Shown in pieces: positions 31,486 through 43,500 of a stretch of 64,000 bases of DNA. A model generated the notes under the pieces. The model was not told where the DNA came from. It saw only the letters and a list, made by a program, of their open reading frames with translations, and did not search any database. Position 1 is the first letter of the stretch. Each line of letters begins with the position of its first letter. Source of the stretch: Rachicladosporium sp. CCFEE 5018. Taxonomy: Eukaryota; Ascomycota; Dothideomycetes; Cladosporiales; Cladosporiaceae. A program made the translations under genes and the position numbers. Location of the stretch: contig KZ111147.1 of NCBI GenBank assembly GCA_002077045.2, positions 958,320-1,022,319 on the forward strand. Reading direction: 5' to 3'.

Positions 31486-32911
31486 ATGGAAGACACCACG
31501 TCAGACATGGATGTCACACTGTCTCCAACATTGGCTGCCAAAGAAGCCGAGCTCGAGGATGTTGAAACGCAGTTGGCGCACATGAGCTACGGAAGTCGCG
31601 TACCTGCCGCGTGGATTTCGAAAGCTGTCGATGAGCTGCACAGCCAACCGAAGGTAAGATCGCGATCACGGAGAAACATGATCAGGGCTGTAACGCTGAC
31701 CATAATCACAGGGTCATCTGGATGTCGGCACCGTGCTCGTCATTCTCGACAGTAACGACTTCAGCAAAGCCTGTCGAGTCCATTCGTACAACCTCTTCGC
31801 GCATACGCGGCTCAGGAAAGCTTGCGAGAAGTTCGCTGCAAGGCCACCGCACCAGGGCATCGACTATTTACTCGTACTCGAAGGCAAGGATGACATGCCT
31901 GTGCTCGTTCCGAGACCTCTTTCCTACGACGTTCGTAGTGCCAATGCTGCGGAGGTCAGCTACTCTGAGCCCGCTCAAGAAGACGACGACGCGCAATCCG
32001 ACAACGAGACAGGCGAGAGCTGGTCACGCTATTACGACATCTTCCTCCGCATCATCTCGGTTAGAGATAGTAAGAGCATCGGCATCTCTCGCGACAACCT
32101 CGACACCGCGCTACGCCAGATTACAGCCTTAATCGATATTGCGAAGGCACACCATTGCGCGATCCCGACGATCGCCGAGAAGCTTATGGTGACATTCCAC
32201 GGCTATGGTGGCAGGCTCTACACAGCGGTCGGCCAGGATCCCATACGCTGGTGTAAGTTGGGTATGGATTTACAAGATGAGCCACTGTACAAAGAGGCCT
32301 TCATTCACCTGGTCGGCGCATATGACAGCATCTACAGCAAGACCACCGAGCTGCCCTTGCAGCACGACATCCTCCCACTCAGCGTTCAGGGCATGATCGC
32401 AGCCGAAGCCCGAGAGCTGAAGGACAAGCGTATGAACATAGATCTGCTGCTGCAGAGTATGTCCGTCCTCCGCACGGCAAAAGGTAAGACTGCCTTCGTC
32501 AGCCACTACGACGACGATCCAGCCGCTTACGACTTAGTCAACCTCTTTCGCGACTACATGACCGACCACATTCGCCATCTCCGCTGGGACGCACCACTCG
32601 TACCCACTTACCTCTGCAGCCATACCGAGGGCTGCAAAACCGTCGCCGGCTTCTATCGGCTCTTGTCGCGTGGCAAGCACGCGTACATGCGTTACGAGGA
32701 TGTGATGAAGCATTGGAATATGGGGCTGGAGGGTGATGACGCGGAGACTGTGAAGAGCACACTCAAGAAGCTCAAGGAGACCGCCAAGAAGTACGTGCAG
32801 CCGCTCGTGGTGAGTCACTTGCAGGCTAGTGGCAGTGAGGATCTGCATTACCTCACTTGTGTGAAGGTTGAGGCGGAGGACTACCCGTGGCTTGCGGAGG
32901 GAGATGCATGA
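31486..32911 (+). CDS. Conserved fungal protein of unknown function, copy B
   Basis: Exons 31486-31653 and 31712-32911, 455 residues, equal in length to copy A. Most changes lie in the acidic low-complexity stretch (QEDDDAQSDNETG versus QHADDAHFDNETG) and in one loop near residue 370 (LLSRGKHAYM versus IIFRGRHAYM). The helical C-terminal half is nearly unchanged. No domain is safely recognised. Confidence 0.75.
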
Positions 32912-32966
32912 GAGTTCGACACTTTTGCAGACTACGAGAGGTTTCGTCGGTAGCTACATCATGTGT

Positions 32967-34244
32967 CTAGAGCCTGATTCCCCCAACAAGCTCAATACAA
33001 GTCTCCAACGTGCTCTCCATCTCACCCACCCTTCCCTTCAGACCTCTGTTCTCTCGCCTCAACTGCTCCACAGTCGCCCACGCTGAGATCTCGTCCCCCT
33101 CCCTGAAGTACGTCCCCGCACTACTAGCAGGCGACCAAGGCGTCGCGTTCCCGCCCCGCGAACCCTCATGCGAGAACACCGACTCCTCAGCATCAGACTC
33201 AAAGCCAGAGTCCGAAGCCGTCGAAGTCGTGCCTGAAGTTCTCGCGCGTCGTCTTGGCTCACAAGGCGTCTCGGGGAGGTTTTTGCTACGACTCCGCGAC
33301 GGAGATCGCAGCTCATGCACCTTCATCTTCTCTGCTGTCAGCTGGTCGGCAAGTTCACGCATCGCTTGCTCCTGCTCCTGTGCTCGGCGAGCCATGTGTT
33401 CGAGCTGCAGCTTCAGATGCCGGGAGCGGGTTTCGGCTTCTTCGACTTCTTCGCGTCGGGCTTCGAGCTCGGGCTGCACGGATGCCACGAGGTCGACTTC
33501 GACCTTGTAGGCTGTTTGCATTCGCTCGAGCAGCGACGTGGCGTTCAGTAAGAGGTCGTTGAACGCGTGCGGGTTCAGATCATCGGAGCGGCCGTGAGGG
33601 AAGAGAGCGGTGTGGACGTTGAGCGTTACGAGATCGTCTGGCTCTGTTGCTGGTGTTGACACCGGCACTATGGGCGAAGTGGTAACCCTTCGTGAGAACC
33701 AGCTTGTCTTGCTCGTGGACTGAGGCGTCTGGTGGATCATGCTCGTTTGTCTCGAACGAGGTGATGGCCGTTCGGTGAATGATGGTCGATACTCCATGAT
33801 GAACTCGGTCTCTTCTTTCTCCTTGGTTGGACTGGACGCAGCGACACCTAGACGAACCGGCGCAGACTCGCCGTTGAAGAGATCACCGAAGAGTCGGTTG
33901 GTAGAATGCTGTGTGGGCTCTGCCGATGCTGGATTGCTGCTGCTGTTGAGTCTAGGCACGTATGCTGCGATCGACTTTGCGCGAGAGTGAAGCAATGATC
34001 CAGATCTCGTAAGTGCAGATGCAGCAGGCTGTGAAGTCGTGATCGATGACAAAAGTCGCGACGTCAGGGCTGGCCGTGCTGCGAGCACTGGTGATGACGG
34101 TTGCTGTAGACTCTGGTAGTCGGATGCTTCAAGATCGAAACCGTGGTAGCCTGTAGACGAGGAGGATACGTTGCGATATGAAGGAGTTCGGTATCGATCC
34201 GAAGACGTGCTCGCCGTGCGAGGTGGAGCAGGGAGATTCGCCAT
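32967..34244 (-). CDS. Coiled-coil fungal protein of unknown function, copy B
   Basis: A single exon of 425 residues from the ATG at 34242-34244, the same length as copy A and about 2% different. The Ser/Pro-rich N-terminal half, central coiled coil, basic and acidic patches and final short coiled coil are all retained. Confidence 0.75.
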   Translation of the reverse strand: MANLPAPPRTASTSSDRYRTPSYRNVSSSSTGYHGFDLEASDYQSLQQPSSPVLAARPALTSRLLSSITTSQPAASALTRSGSLLHSRAKSIAAYVPRLNSSSNPASAEPTQHSTNRLFGDLFNGESAPVRLGVAASSPTKEKEETEFIMEYRPSFTERPSPRSRQTSMIHQTPQSTSKTSWFSRRVTTSPIVPVSTPATEPDDLVTLNVHTALFPHGRSDDLNPHAFNDLLLNATSLLERMQTAYKVEVDLVASVQPELEARREEVEEAETRSRHLKLQLEHMARRAQEQEQAMRELADQLTAEKMKVHELRSPSRSRSKNLPETPCEPRRRARTSGTTSTASDSGFESDAEESVFSHEGSRGGNATPWSPASSAGTYFREGDEISAWATVEQLRRENRGLKGRVGEMESTLETCIELVGGIRL

Positions 34245-34989
34245 TATTGGTGGCGTTGGAGTGCTGTCGCAGATAGATCTGGATACTAGACTTCTGGTGG
34301 TGGTCCGAGACGGTAGGTGATTGATGTCTTGCTCGCGTGACCAGCTGCTGCACTTGATGATGTACTCCTAGTCGATCGGTATGATGCTCCAGTGTCCTAG
34401 TCGATTCCTCCAATCCTGCCTTCGCAATGTTGAGACAACTCGAATCGACCGAATCTAGACCTCTCACAAGTGGTTCAGCAACGCCACATCGACAGTTGCT
34501 ATCTTGGGGTCTCAGATTGAGTGCCAAAGTTTGGCTGGCGGAGATGAGCTTGCCAAGCGTTCGATGTCGCGAACAGTGAAGGACACACGACAGTGGGATT
34601 GATGGTGTCGAAAATACGTACCAGGCCACAGCGAAAGTAATGCTCGTGCAATTGTGATCGCACAACATCGATGCGAGTGTATACATGTATCGATCGTTCG
34701 TGATGGAGTCGCGTTTCCCAGCCCTGCCTGCCACCTGTGGCTGGGATGTCCACAGGGCTGGGAGCGTTGAAACGGCGCGCGACAAATTGCGATTTCCTCA
34801 CGCGTCCGGCCGCTCGTCGCGTGATCATGCTTGTGAAGCGAGACGAGAGTTGTTGTGGTTGCGTGTGGCCGTCGGTGTTGTGAGGGATTGTGAGTAACCA
34901 TGTAGACTGCGTGCTTGAAGATATTCAGTCGGAGGGAAGGCCACCTCACGCGGCCGCTCTCCACCCCGAGAACGAGCAGCACCACCGAA

Positions 34990-35290
34990 ATCTCTTCTCC
35001 AGGCTCTTGTCTTACGACTGAAGCAAGCTGATGAAAAGGGTGTTGCAGGCCATCGAGTGATGGTTGTGATCCATCAAAAATTGCCCCGCTGAGGTACCCG
35101 AAGGCAACTCATAGTGATCCCTCACCGCGCTGTGCAATGCAGGAGGTCTCACTAAATCAAAGGCAATAGTGAGCGCCCAGATTCCGAGAAGGTAAGTATG
35201 CGCGTCTAAGTCAGGTCTGGAAGCACACGAAACTAAGTACATTTCGGCGGTGGAACGTGCTCACTCCCGCGGAGTTGATTGCTAGCCTCA
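34990..35290 (-). pseudogene. Decayed copy of the small three-exon gene, copy B
   Basis: The exon-2 counterpart (LGIWALTIAFDLVRPPALHS, then MDHNHHSMACNTLFIS) is recognisable, but two extra bases after CATCAGCTT shift the frame to a TAA a few codons later. The acceptor AG before exon 2 is gone (TTACC replaces CACAG). Only short scraps of exon 1 remain (around 35253-35300), and exon 3 cannot be found. Copy A at 14467-15192 is intact over the same stretch. Confidence 0.6.
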
Positions 35291-35509
35291 GGCGCGACCA
35301 GGCAGTTCTCCAGCAGTATCCCTTGATCAATGCGCTGCCTTCGTGTCCAGGGAGTTCAGACCTCCGGAGCAGCTAAGTGACTGGCCCTGGAACATAGATT
35401 CCGCTTTCACGACTGCCGTTGCTCCTGGCGTCGTAATGTGACGATGGTGAAGTGAGCCAATCGAAGTCTCGATTACAGCATAAACAGTACTTCCATCTCC
35501 TAACGCAGA

Positions 35510-35623
35510 ATGAGACGTCGTGGGCGTCTACCAGCATTTGAATGGCAGTGGCCGCATCATGCGGCGTACAGGTTCAGCCTGATACTTCGACGAGTGCTAG
35601 GCCAAGGATCTCCTCCGGCTTGA
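35510..35623 (+). promoter_or_regulatory. Upstream ORF overlapping the exonuclease start, copy B
   Basis: Same 37-codon length, start and stop as in copy A (15200-15313). Confidence 0.4.
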
Positions 35624-37131
35624 GTTACAAAATATCTCGAGAGGTACGGCCCAAGTACTGGACCCACTCCCTCTACCATGGACCAGATGGCGAGAACGTC
35701 GATCTCCAGTATTGTAGAACGCTCAAGCAATCCGAAGAAGTCGCCAAGAAGTTCCTCACGGAGAAAGTCGTCGGCTTCGATCTCGAGTGGGTAGCCGAGA
35801 ACAAGCGACGAGGTGTCAATGGTATCACTGTCAAGCTCAATGTCTCGCTCATCCAAGTGGCGTCCGAGACAACGAGTGCGCTCTTTCACATCGCCATGCA
35901 CCCTGGTACGACCACTGCGCAACTCATCGCGCCCAGTTTGCGGCGTCTGATCGAGTCCCGATCCATCTTGAAAGTCGGCGTCAACATCCTCAACGCGGAT
36001 GCCAAACGCCTTGCTCGGAATTTTGCCATCGCTCCTGGCGGAATCATGGAGTTGAGCCATTTGTACAAGGTCGCCACCAACCCGCTTATAGCACGACGGC
36101 GTAATATTCAGTATGGCGGACTTGTGGCACTGGCCTGCATCACACTCGATCACATGCATCTTCCACTGTCGAAAGACAGGAAGATTCGCTGTGGTCGATG
36201 GGACCAAGATCTGAGCTCCAGTCAGAAGAAGTACGCTGCTGACGATGCTTACGTGGGGTTCCATCTCTATCACAAGATGAACACTGATCGATTGAACATG
36301 GACAAGGTGCCGCAGCATCCGAGAGTGACTGATATTGAGATCGTGAATGGGGAGATTGTAACGGTTTCGAGGGAGTGCAGGGAGCCTCCGAGATGTTCCG
36401 ACGTTGACCAGCAGCCCGTCGAGATGGATCATACTGCTCATGCTTTGCCACACGATGTGCAACATGTCGTTGTACGCGGTCAAGTCGACCACCACCAAGA
36501 CGAGTCAATCGAGACTTTGGACATGACGGGTGCAGGCGCTCCGATCGTGCGCAAACTGCAGGTTAGCGAGTCCTTTACGACCAAAGCAGGCATGCTCGGT
36601 CTGGAAGACGATGACAGTGATGACTTTGACGATGATGTTGACGACTCATTTATGACTGTGGTACCAATGGAGGAAATCCGTTACCCGGAACTGCCTGCGT
36701 TGGAAGCAGATGATGAAACACTTACGAACAGAAGGGAGAGTGGGAACGCGCAGGAGATGCAGTCTGCGGATGCGATTGAGCCTTTGCATCCTCTCAGCGA
36801 AGCCTCACACTTGCCTGAGGTTCTTCATGACGAGCCGGTACCGAGCACACATTGCCAGACTACAGAAGCGGGACCGCCTCCTGCTCCCATCATGACCGGA
36901 CTGACAAAACGCCTTTACTCCGCCCTTTGCGCACTTCGCATCAGACTGCAAATCACCCAGCACCCTACCGCGAGCGACGCAGTACTCAGCGACCTCGCGT
37001 GGATCCTACCTCGCAGCATGTACGAGCTGTCCTTCGCACCTGGCGGCGATGCTTTTGCCGACCTCCTGGCGGACCGAGATGTCCGCCTCATTGACTTCGT
37101 CAACAAACATGCGCCAATATCTGTGTCCTGA
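35542..37131 (+). CDS. 3'-5' exonuclease (RNase D/WRN-type DEDD), copy B, complete
   Basis: A single exon, 529 residues. All three exonuclease motifs are present: Exo I VVGFDLEWVAE (near 80), Exo II VGVNILNADAKRLARNF (near 150) and Exo III KKYAADDAYVGFHLY (near 230). The acidic C-terminal region and the end VDFVNKHAPISVS-like tail match copy A. The 5' 600 bases differ strongly from A and the 3' half hardly at all; the change occurs abruptly near 36135. This is the copy likely to keep nuclease activity. Confidence 0.85.
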   Translation: MAVAASCGVQVQPDTSTSARPRISSGLSYKISREVRPKYWTHSLYHGPDGENVDLQYCRTLKQSEEVAKKFLTEKVVGFDLEWVAENKRRGVNGITVKLNVSLIQVASETTSALFHIAMHPGTTTAQLIAPSLRRLIESRSILKVGVNILNADAKRLARNFAIAPGGIMELSHLYKVATNPLIARRRNIQYGGLVALACITLDHMHLPLSKDRKIRCGRWDQDLSSSQKKYAADDAYVGFHLYHKMNTDRLNMDKVPQHPRVTDIEIVNGEIVTVSRECREPPRCSDVDQQPVEMDHTAHALPHDVQHVVVRGQVDHHQDESIETLDMTGAGAPIVRKLQVSESFTTKAGMLGLEDDDSDDFDDDVDDSFMTVVPMEEIRYPELPALEADDETLTNRRESGNAQEMQSADAIEPLHPLSEASHLPEVLHDEPVPSTHCQTTEAGPPPAPIMTGLTKRLYSALCALRIRLQITQHPTASDAVLSDLAWILPRSMYELSFAPGGDAFADLLADRDVRLIDFVNKHAPISVS

Positions 37132-37160
37132 CTGCACTCAATCTCCCCAGCCAATTTTTC

Positions 37161-37792
37161 TCAGTCCCCACTCGAGCACCCTCGACAGCCACAGCTCACA
37201 CACTGGATCTCCTGATCCTCCTTCAGCTGCTCTCTCGGCACACGACAGATGCAGGTGCTGTTGAAGTTCGTCTCCTTCGTCTGGATACAGCGCAGGCAGC
37301 ACAGCTTCTCGTACCCGTTCTTCTTCCACTTGGCGATCAAGTTGGCGTCGGCATATTGGTTCTTCAGCAGCCAGTCGTAGAGGGGCTTGGAAATTGCCTC
37401 TTTGGTGTAGTATAGATCGTAGATATAGCGGGAGCCTGTACATAGCAGCATTGTCAGCTCGCTGTCCCCCATAACATCTAGCTCCGCGCAGGTCAGAAAG
37501 ACAACGATCCTCTCACCTTTGTAGCGCCCCGCCTCGAGCGCATACCCTCCACCCCGCCTGATTCTTGCCTTCCCTCCAATTGTCTGGTCTGCTGCGCACA
37601 TGCTCAAGGGTATAACCTACGCTGATGCGTGATCTGAAACACCGGCCATATCATCTCGTGCTTCTTCTTTCCCTCGTGCGAAGCGTTCTCGGCGTCTTTC
37701 ATTTTGTTCTGGAATTCGAGGAGAGTGTCTTCGAGATCTTCAAAGCCATCGGGCGGCGCTTTACGCGCTTTGGCGGTGCGGATTGCTGGCAT
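37161..37792 (-). CDS. BUD31: Splicing factor Bud31/G10, copy B, complete
   Basis: Exons on the minus strand are 37621-37792 and 37161-37435 (185-bp intron), 148 residues, the usual length of the family. The C-terminus reads KEDQEIQCVSCGCRGCSSGD, with the final zinc-binding Cys cluster that copy A has lost. The intron is long for this genome and differs widely from that of A. The stop lies 29 bp from the stop of the convergent exonuclease gene. Confidence 0.93.
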
Positions 37793-38013
37793 GATAGCAG
37801 ACGCTTGCTCGAGCAGTATAAGAGAGGAAGTTGATGCCGGCGCAAACTGATCTTGTGATATCCATAGGAGTTGATGACATAAGATTCTCGAGATAGGGTG
37901 CGGGCCGAAGGCTCCACTAGCGCGCGGCAAGCGAGCTCCACTCGAGGTTCATGACTGCAGCTCCATTGAACGAGCGTAGGGCAATCTTCAGGGGGCCAGG
38001 CGCCGTTGTCAAG

Positions 38014-38681
38014 ATGATCAATCCTACGTACCTCGCGCAACGGACGCGCTCCTGTACGTCGTCTGCCGTTGCGCACGTGCTGCTTCCAAGCTGACCGATC
38101 ACTGCAGCGGCCAGCTTCCAAGATGCTCAGAAGAGGGTGATCAGGTCATATCGGGACTGGCTTCGCTCTGTACGTACTCTGCGCTTCTACAGACATGGAC
38201 TGAAGAGATGGGGAGGATTTTGGAGAAGGGGAGAACATGAGAAGGTGGTGACGGCACTGAACACGAGCTGATCGTACAACCAAGGCCCCCGAAGTCCAGC
38301 AGATGTACTCTCTCAATATGCCCGTTTCCAACATCCGCACAAAGATACGACAAGAGTTTGAGCGACACCGCTACGTGTCGAAGCTTCCGACGATTGATGT
38401 GCTGTTGTTCAACAGCCACCAGGAGTACCAGGTATGGACATGCATGACGGATCACATTGTGTACAAGGAGGACGAGAGCTAAGACTGCCATGCAGGAAAC
38501 CCTCAACTACTGGAAACAACTCACACACGTCCTCAAGTACTTTCGAAGCGAAGAGGACAAGACTGCAGCGTTACCAAAGAATTTCATTCAGGGTTTCCTC
38601 GAGGTACGTACAGCCGAATGACGCCCCCCCCCTTTCGCAGCCGCCGAACGCCTTGCTAACGCCACCCAGGGCCGTAATTGA
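38014..38681 (+). CDS. NDUFA6: Complex I LYR subunit (NDUFA6/B14, nuo14.8), copy B
   Basis: Exons 38014-38053, 38108-38169, 38285-38431, 38496-38603 and 38670-38681, with the same exon lengths as copy A and 122 residues. Amino-acid changes are few; introns differ more. Intron 4 has a run of nine C near 38625. Function is as for copy A. The ATG lies 221 bp from the divergent BUD31 start. Confidence 0.9.
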
Positions 38682-38742
38682 GCCATCCCAGACCGCCAAA
38701 CTGTATATAGTCATGCAAACTTCTCACGACCATCGCTCAGTC

Positions 38743-39320
38743 TCAGCTGTCTACAAGCGTGGTCCCGCTGCTGTGAGAGGTATTGAAAGAATCGCGCGAA
38801 ACTGTGAACTTGTCTTGTACGGCATCACAAAGGTCTGAGAGGTCGTCGAGACCTTTCCGGAGGACTTCGTAGACGCTCACGCCATCTGCAGTGAATTAGT
38901 CGAGAGCAGTAGGAAAAGTGCTCGGACATGGTGGAGATGCGTACCCCATGTCTGTATCCGCAAATGCAGCACGGCTTCTGAGGGATGTGGTATCGAGTAG
39001 CCGCAGAATTCGACATCAGGGCTAAGAAGCATGGTCAGCACTGTAGGGTGACTGATGAAAGTGGTTTGGCACATACTTCTTTGTGATCATGTAGCGTAGT
39101 GCGTTGCCCAGAGTGTGATCCTCCCTCTCGAATGCAAATGATGCAGCAGTGTCCGTCGAGCCAGGAAGCTGTCAATATGTCAGTGCTGTCACCAAGTTCG
39201 TGTCTTGGTCGAGTGCCATACAAGTCTCAATCTTTGACGTTCGGGCTTTGCTTCGATATCTGCTACTTCTGCACCAGGCGTCGCGTCTGCCATTTCCTCA
39301 TCTCCATCAATTTGCGACAT
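38743..39320 (-). CDS. RPC19: RNA polymerases I and III subunit AC19 (Rpc19), copy B
   Basis: Exons on the minus strand are 39222-39320, 39077-39168, 38945-39021 and 38743-38885, equal in length to copy A, 136 residues. Changes cluster in the acidic N-terminus (MSQIDGDEEMADATPGAEVA). The alpha-like core is unchanged. Confidence 0.92.
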
Positions 39321-39549
39321 GGTATGCTGATCTCTCAAACGTGTAGGACACAATTAATGATCAGTGTCTGCAGCAGTCGATCTGCATATACTGTGGTAAC
39401 CTCAAATTTTAGCGTTTTGCTAGCGCCGGCAGATGTGAGACCCCGGTCGACAGTCTTTCTGAGCTCCACTACTGTATCTCCAGTGCGACAACTGACCTAG
39501 TATACTGATCAGCTAGTCGACCAAGGTTACCTACGGTCGTACCCCAATC

Positions 39550-40333
39550 ATGTCTTCCGCCAATTCTCTCTCAGTGTCCCCATCAAAGCGCATCCGCGCA
39601 GCAACGCTCAATCGCGACACCAACGAGACCAAAATCCAGCTTTCGCTGAACCTCGATGGCGGCGCAGTGCCCTCACTAGAGGAAGTCGCGAGCACCAATG
39701 GCGCGTCAGCCGAGTCACAAACAAAAGTGCACGCATCTCAGAGCTCCGCCTCGCAAGAGATAGCAATAGACACCGGCATTGGCTTCCTAGACCACATGCT
39801 ACATGCATTGGCAAAACACGGTGGATGGAGTCTGCGGTTACGGACGCGAGGAGACTTGCACATCGATGATCACCACACGGCAGAGGATACGTTCATAGCA
39901 TTAGGACAGGTCAGTCAAACGATTCGTTCATTCCACTCGCTTCCCCATCCATTCTGATTCCCCACTCCAGGCCCTCAAACTCGCCCTCCACACGACCACA
40001 GGCCTCGCCCGCTTCGGCAGCGCCTACTGTCCCCTCGACGAAGCCCTCTCCCGCGCCGTCGTAGACCTCTCCAACCGCCCCTTCTGCGTCGTAGATCTAG
40101 GCCTCAAGCGCGAGAAGCTAGGCGACCTGAGCTGCGAAATGATACCGCATTGCTTGCAAAGTTTCGCCCAGGGAGCGGGGATCACGATGCATGTGGACTG
40201 TATACGGGGGGAGAACGATCATCATCGGGCGGAGAGTGCGTTCAAAGCGTTGGCTGTGGCGTTGAGGATGGCTTGTAGTCCGGTGGTGGGGAGGGAGGGC
40301 GAGGTGCCTAGTACGAAGGGGGTGTTGTTCTGA
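39550..40333 (+). CDS. HIS3: Imidazoleglycerol-phosphate dehydratase, copy B
   Basis: Exons 39550-39909 and 39971-40333 (61-bp intron, here with a normal CACTCCAG end), 240 residues. The metal-binding His motifs are intact. The intron is unrelated in sequence to that of copy A except at its 5' end, which supports the exon border chosen in A. Confidence 0.95.
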
Positions 40334-40538
40334 TGACACAGTTCATGGCAGGTTGTCTCTCTCCAAGAGATCAATGTTCTCGGGCACTCTCGCAGATAGA
40401 CTCGAATGAGCGTTGTCAACGCCGTATTGCCTCTGAGAGTACACGAAGACATGTGGTCTCTGGTTATCGCCTACACTAGGATATCACCTCGTTTTCCGCA
40501 GTACAGACTCCATCTCAGTTCCATGTAGCCGGAGGCTC

Positions 40539-43500
40539 CTAGTCCTCATCATCGCTCCCTCCCCTGCTGTCAGTGCCTCCCCTGGAAGCACTGCCCAGAT
40601 TCACGGTCCCATTCCCAGCACCACGCCCATTTAGCTTTAGCTTGATACCGCTTTTCACAACCGGTTGCGGCGTCCCCACACTCGAGTTGATCCTCGAAGT
40701 ATCCGCAATGGAATCAGCCTCGTCGAAGTCTTGCCACTCAGGCAGATTGGCAGTCTCTTCGCGGAGTTTCTGTCGACAGGTTTCCTGTTCAATCAAGTCA
40801 GTAAAAGCCTCACATCAGCCATGTAACAGACTTTGACTCACCTCTATCAGATTCGCGTCGTTATACAGCACACTTCCATCCTCATTATACTGCCTGCAAT
40901 TCTTGCAAAGCAACCCAACATCCGCCCTGAACTGCCTCAAGTTCTGGTACTGTGACTTCTTGATCTTGTTCTCGATTTGCTTCATCGCGATAGGCTGTCT
41001 GATGAGCTGATAGTAGTCTGCGTACATACTGCGTGGCGGAAGGTCCATGAAAGGATCTATGATTCCTCTGGGCTGGACGTCAGGTTCCGAGGACTCTTCG
41101 ACGAGGTCGTCGATCGCTTCGTATACATCGTTGAGAACCTTCTGTAAGGATTCGCGCTCGGAGGATGAGAGAGTGTCTGTGGATTTGTTGCCACCACGGC
41201 GAGGCTTCTTTGCAGGCGCAGCATCGACGGCAAGACCATCGAGGGAAGCTTCGTCGGCTTTGCGGACTTTCTGTGCAGATTTGCCTGGTTTGCGGCCGCG
41301 TTTCCGTGGTTCAGGAATGGGCGATTCGGAGACGTTGCGAGAGACGGGAGGCGTATCGTCAGCATCGTACTCGTTGCGAAGACCAGACTGCTGTTTGCCC
41401 GCCCGCTTCTCCTTGCGGGCGTTCTTGCGAGCGATGGCGGCTTCGATCGTGTCGTCGTCGGCATCTACGGCGTCCAGCCACTGCTCTTCTGTCAAACCGT
41501 CGTCATACTTCACGCGGGTGCGCTCGCGGGCGCCACGGCCGGTCGGGAGATGGACGGTATCATCGACAGGCAGCTCCTCGTTCAGGTAGAGCTCTGGCAA
41601 CTCGCTCTCGCCCATTAGACGGCCAAGTTTGCGGTTTGGTCCATAAGGCTCATTCTCGAAGCGCTCCTTGTCCATCTGTTGGAAAAGCTCGAACTCGTCA
41701 TCATTGCGCATGATGATGGCATTGAGGTCCTCGTCGTCCATCTCTTCTTGCTGCAACTCCTCGGCTGCTTCGGCGGTCTCCAACATGACCCGCAACATTT
41801 CATCACGCTCCTCGTTCGTGGATCTGTTGTCGAACTTGCCGGCTTGGATGACCTTGCCGTCCATGTCGAGCTTGAACTGCGCACGCTCGAGGATCTTCTC
41901 TTCCACGGACTTCGAGCTGATGAGTCGCAAGATGCGTACCTCGTTCTTCTGGCCAATACGATGAGCACGATCCTGCGCTTGCAAATCCTGATGTGGATTC
42001 CAGTCCGAATCGTAGATGATGACTGTGTCCGCAGTTTGCAAGTTAAGGCCCAGACCGCCAGCACGTGTGGAGAGCAGAAAGCAGAAGTAGTCTGAGCCCG
42101 GAGCATTGAATTCCTTTAAAAGCTCAGAACGGTCATCTGACTTGGTAGACCCATCAAGACGCATGAACTTGATCCCCTTGTATCGCATGTAGTCCTCCAT
42201 GATGTCCATGATGGCAGTCATCTGGAAGAACATGAGCACTCTGTGGCCCGTCGCTTGGAACTTGGGTAGGACTCGGTCTAGCAACTCGAACTTTCCGGCA
42301 GACCGCCAAATGAGATCGTTGGTGAAGGTTTCCGGACTGATCGTCTTCTCCACTTCGTCGAACACGAAGGGGTGATTGCAGAGCTTCCGCAGTTGCATGA
42401 GCATGTTGCTGAGGCCGCGCATGCCAGTCTTCTTGCCACTTGCGTCGTCTACCATGATGCGTTGATGCTTGGTGAGCTGTGTGTATAGCTTGGCTTGTAG
42501 AGCAGAGAAGTTACACTTGATGACGCGCTCCTGCTTGTCAGGCAAGTCCTTCTCGACATCCTTCTTCAGACGACGGAGCAAGAAAGGTCGCAAGACCTTG
42601 TGCAGTCGACGAATGACGAGCAATTGCTCCTCCTCAGACAGCTCCATCTTGTCCTGGCCACCTGTGTTGGCGAAAGGAGTGTTGAACCACTCATCGAACG
42701 ACTTGACCGACTTGAAAATGTTAGGAAGCACGAAGTTGAGCAGCGCCCACAGCTCGGGAAGATTATTCTGAAGCGGCGTACCAGTCAAGATCAGGCGATA
42801 CTTCGTATGATAGTACTGTGTGATAGTCTGACTGAGCTTCGAGTTGGCGTTCTTCATGCGATGACCTTCATCGACGATCATGTGCAGCCACTTGATCTTA
42901 CTGAGGATGGGCCGGTCCTTGATGATGAACTCGTAGGTGGTGAGCAAGACTTGAAACTGCCCGTAGCGAATCTGCTGCTGTTGGGTTTTGCGCTGAGCAG
43001 GAGTGCCCTTGTAGACGATGCGGTTGACAGACGGGGCCCATTTCTCGAACTCGCTGTTCCAATTAGTGAGTGTGCTGAGTGGTACAACAACCAGATATGG
43101 GCCTTGCTGCCTCTTCCTCTCGATGAGGTATGTGATCAGCGAAATGGTCTGGATGGTCTTGCCGAGACCCATCTCGTCGGCCAGAATACCGTTGAGGTTG
43201 TTATTGTAGAGCGAGATCATCCACTGGAGGCCCTTGATCTGGTAGTCCTTCAGCGTGCCGCCGACAAGACTACGCGCTTGCTCAGTGACAGTCTCCTTGA
43301 CACGATGCGCGACTTCGTAGTAGTCGACCTTAGTCTTGCCTTCGTCTTCGCTGTCGGCCATTTCTGGATCGGGTTCATCGTCGCTCTCCTGGTCGCCGTA
43401 TCGCTGTGCCATGTTGCGCTGCTGTGCCTTGACTGACGCTGCAAGCTCTCCCAAGAAGCCATCAGTCTGCTTGAGCAAGTGCGAAATACGACTGTCCTTC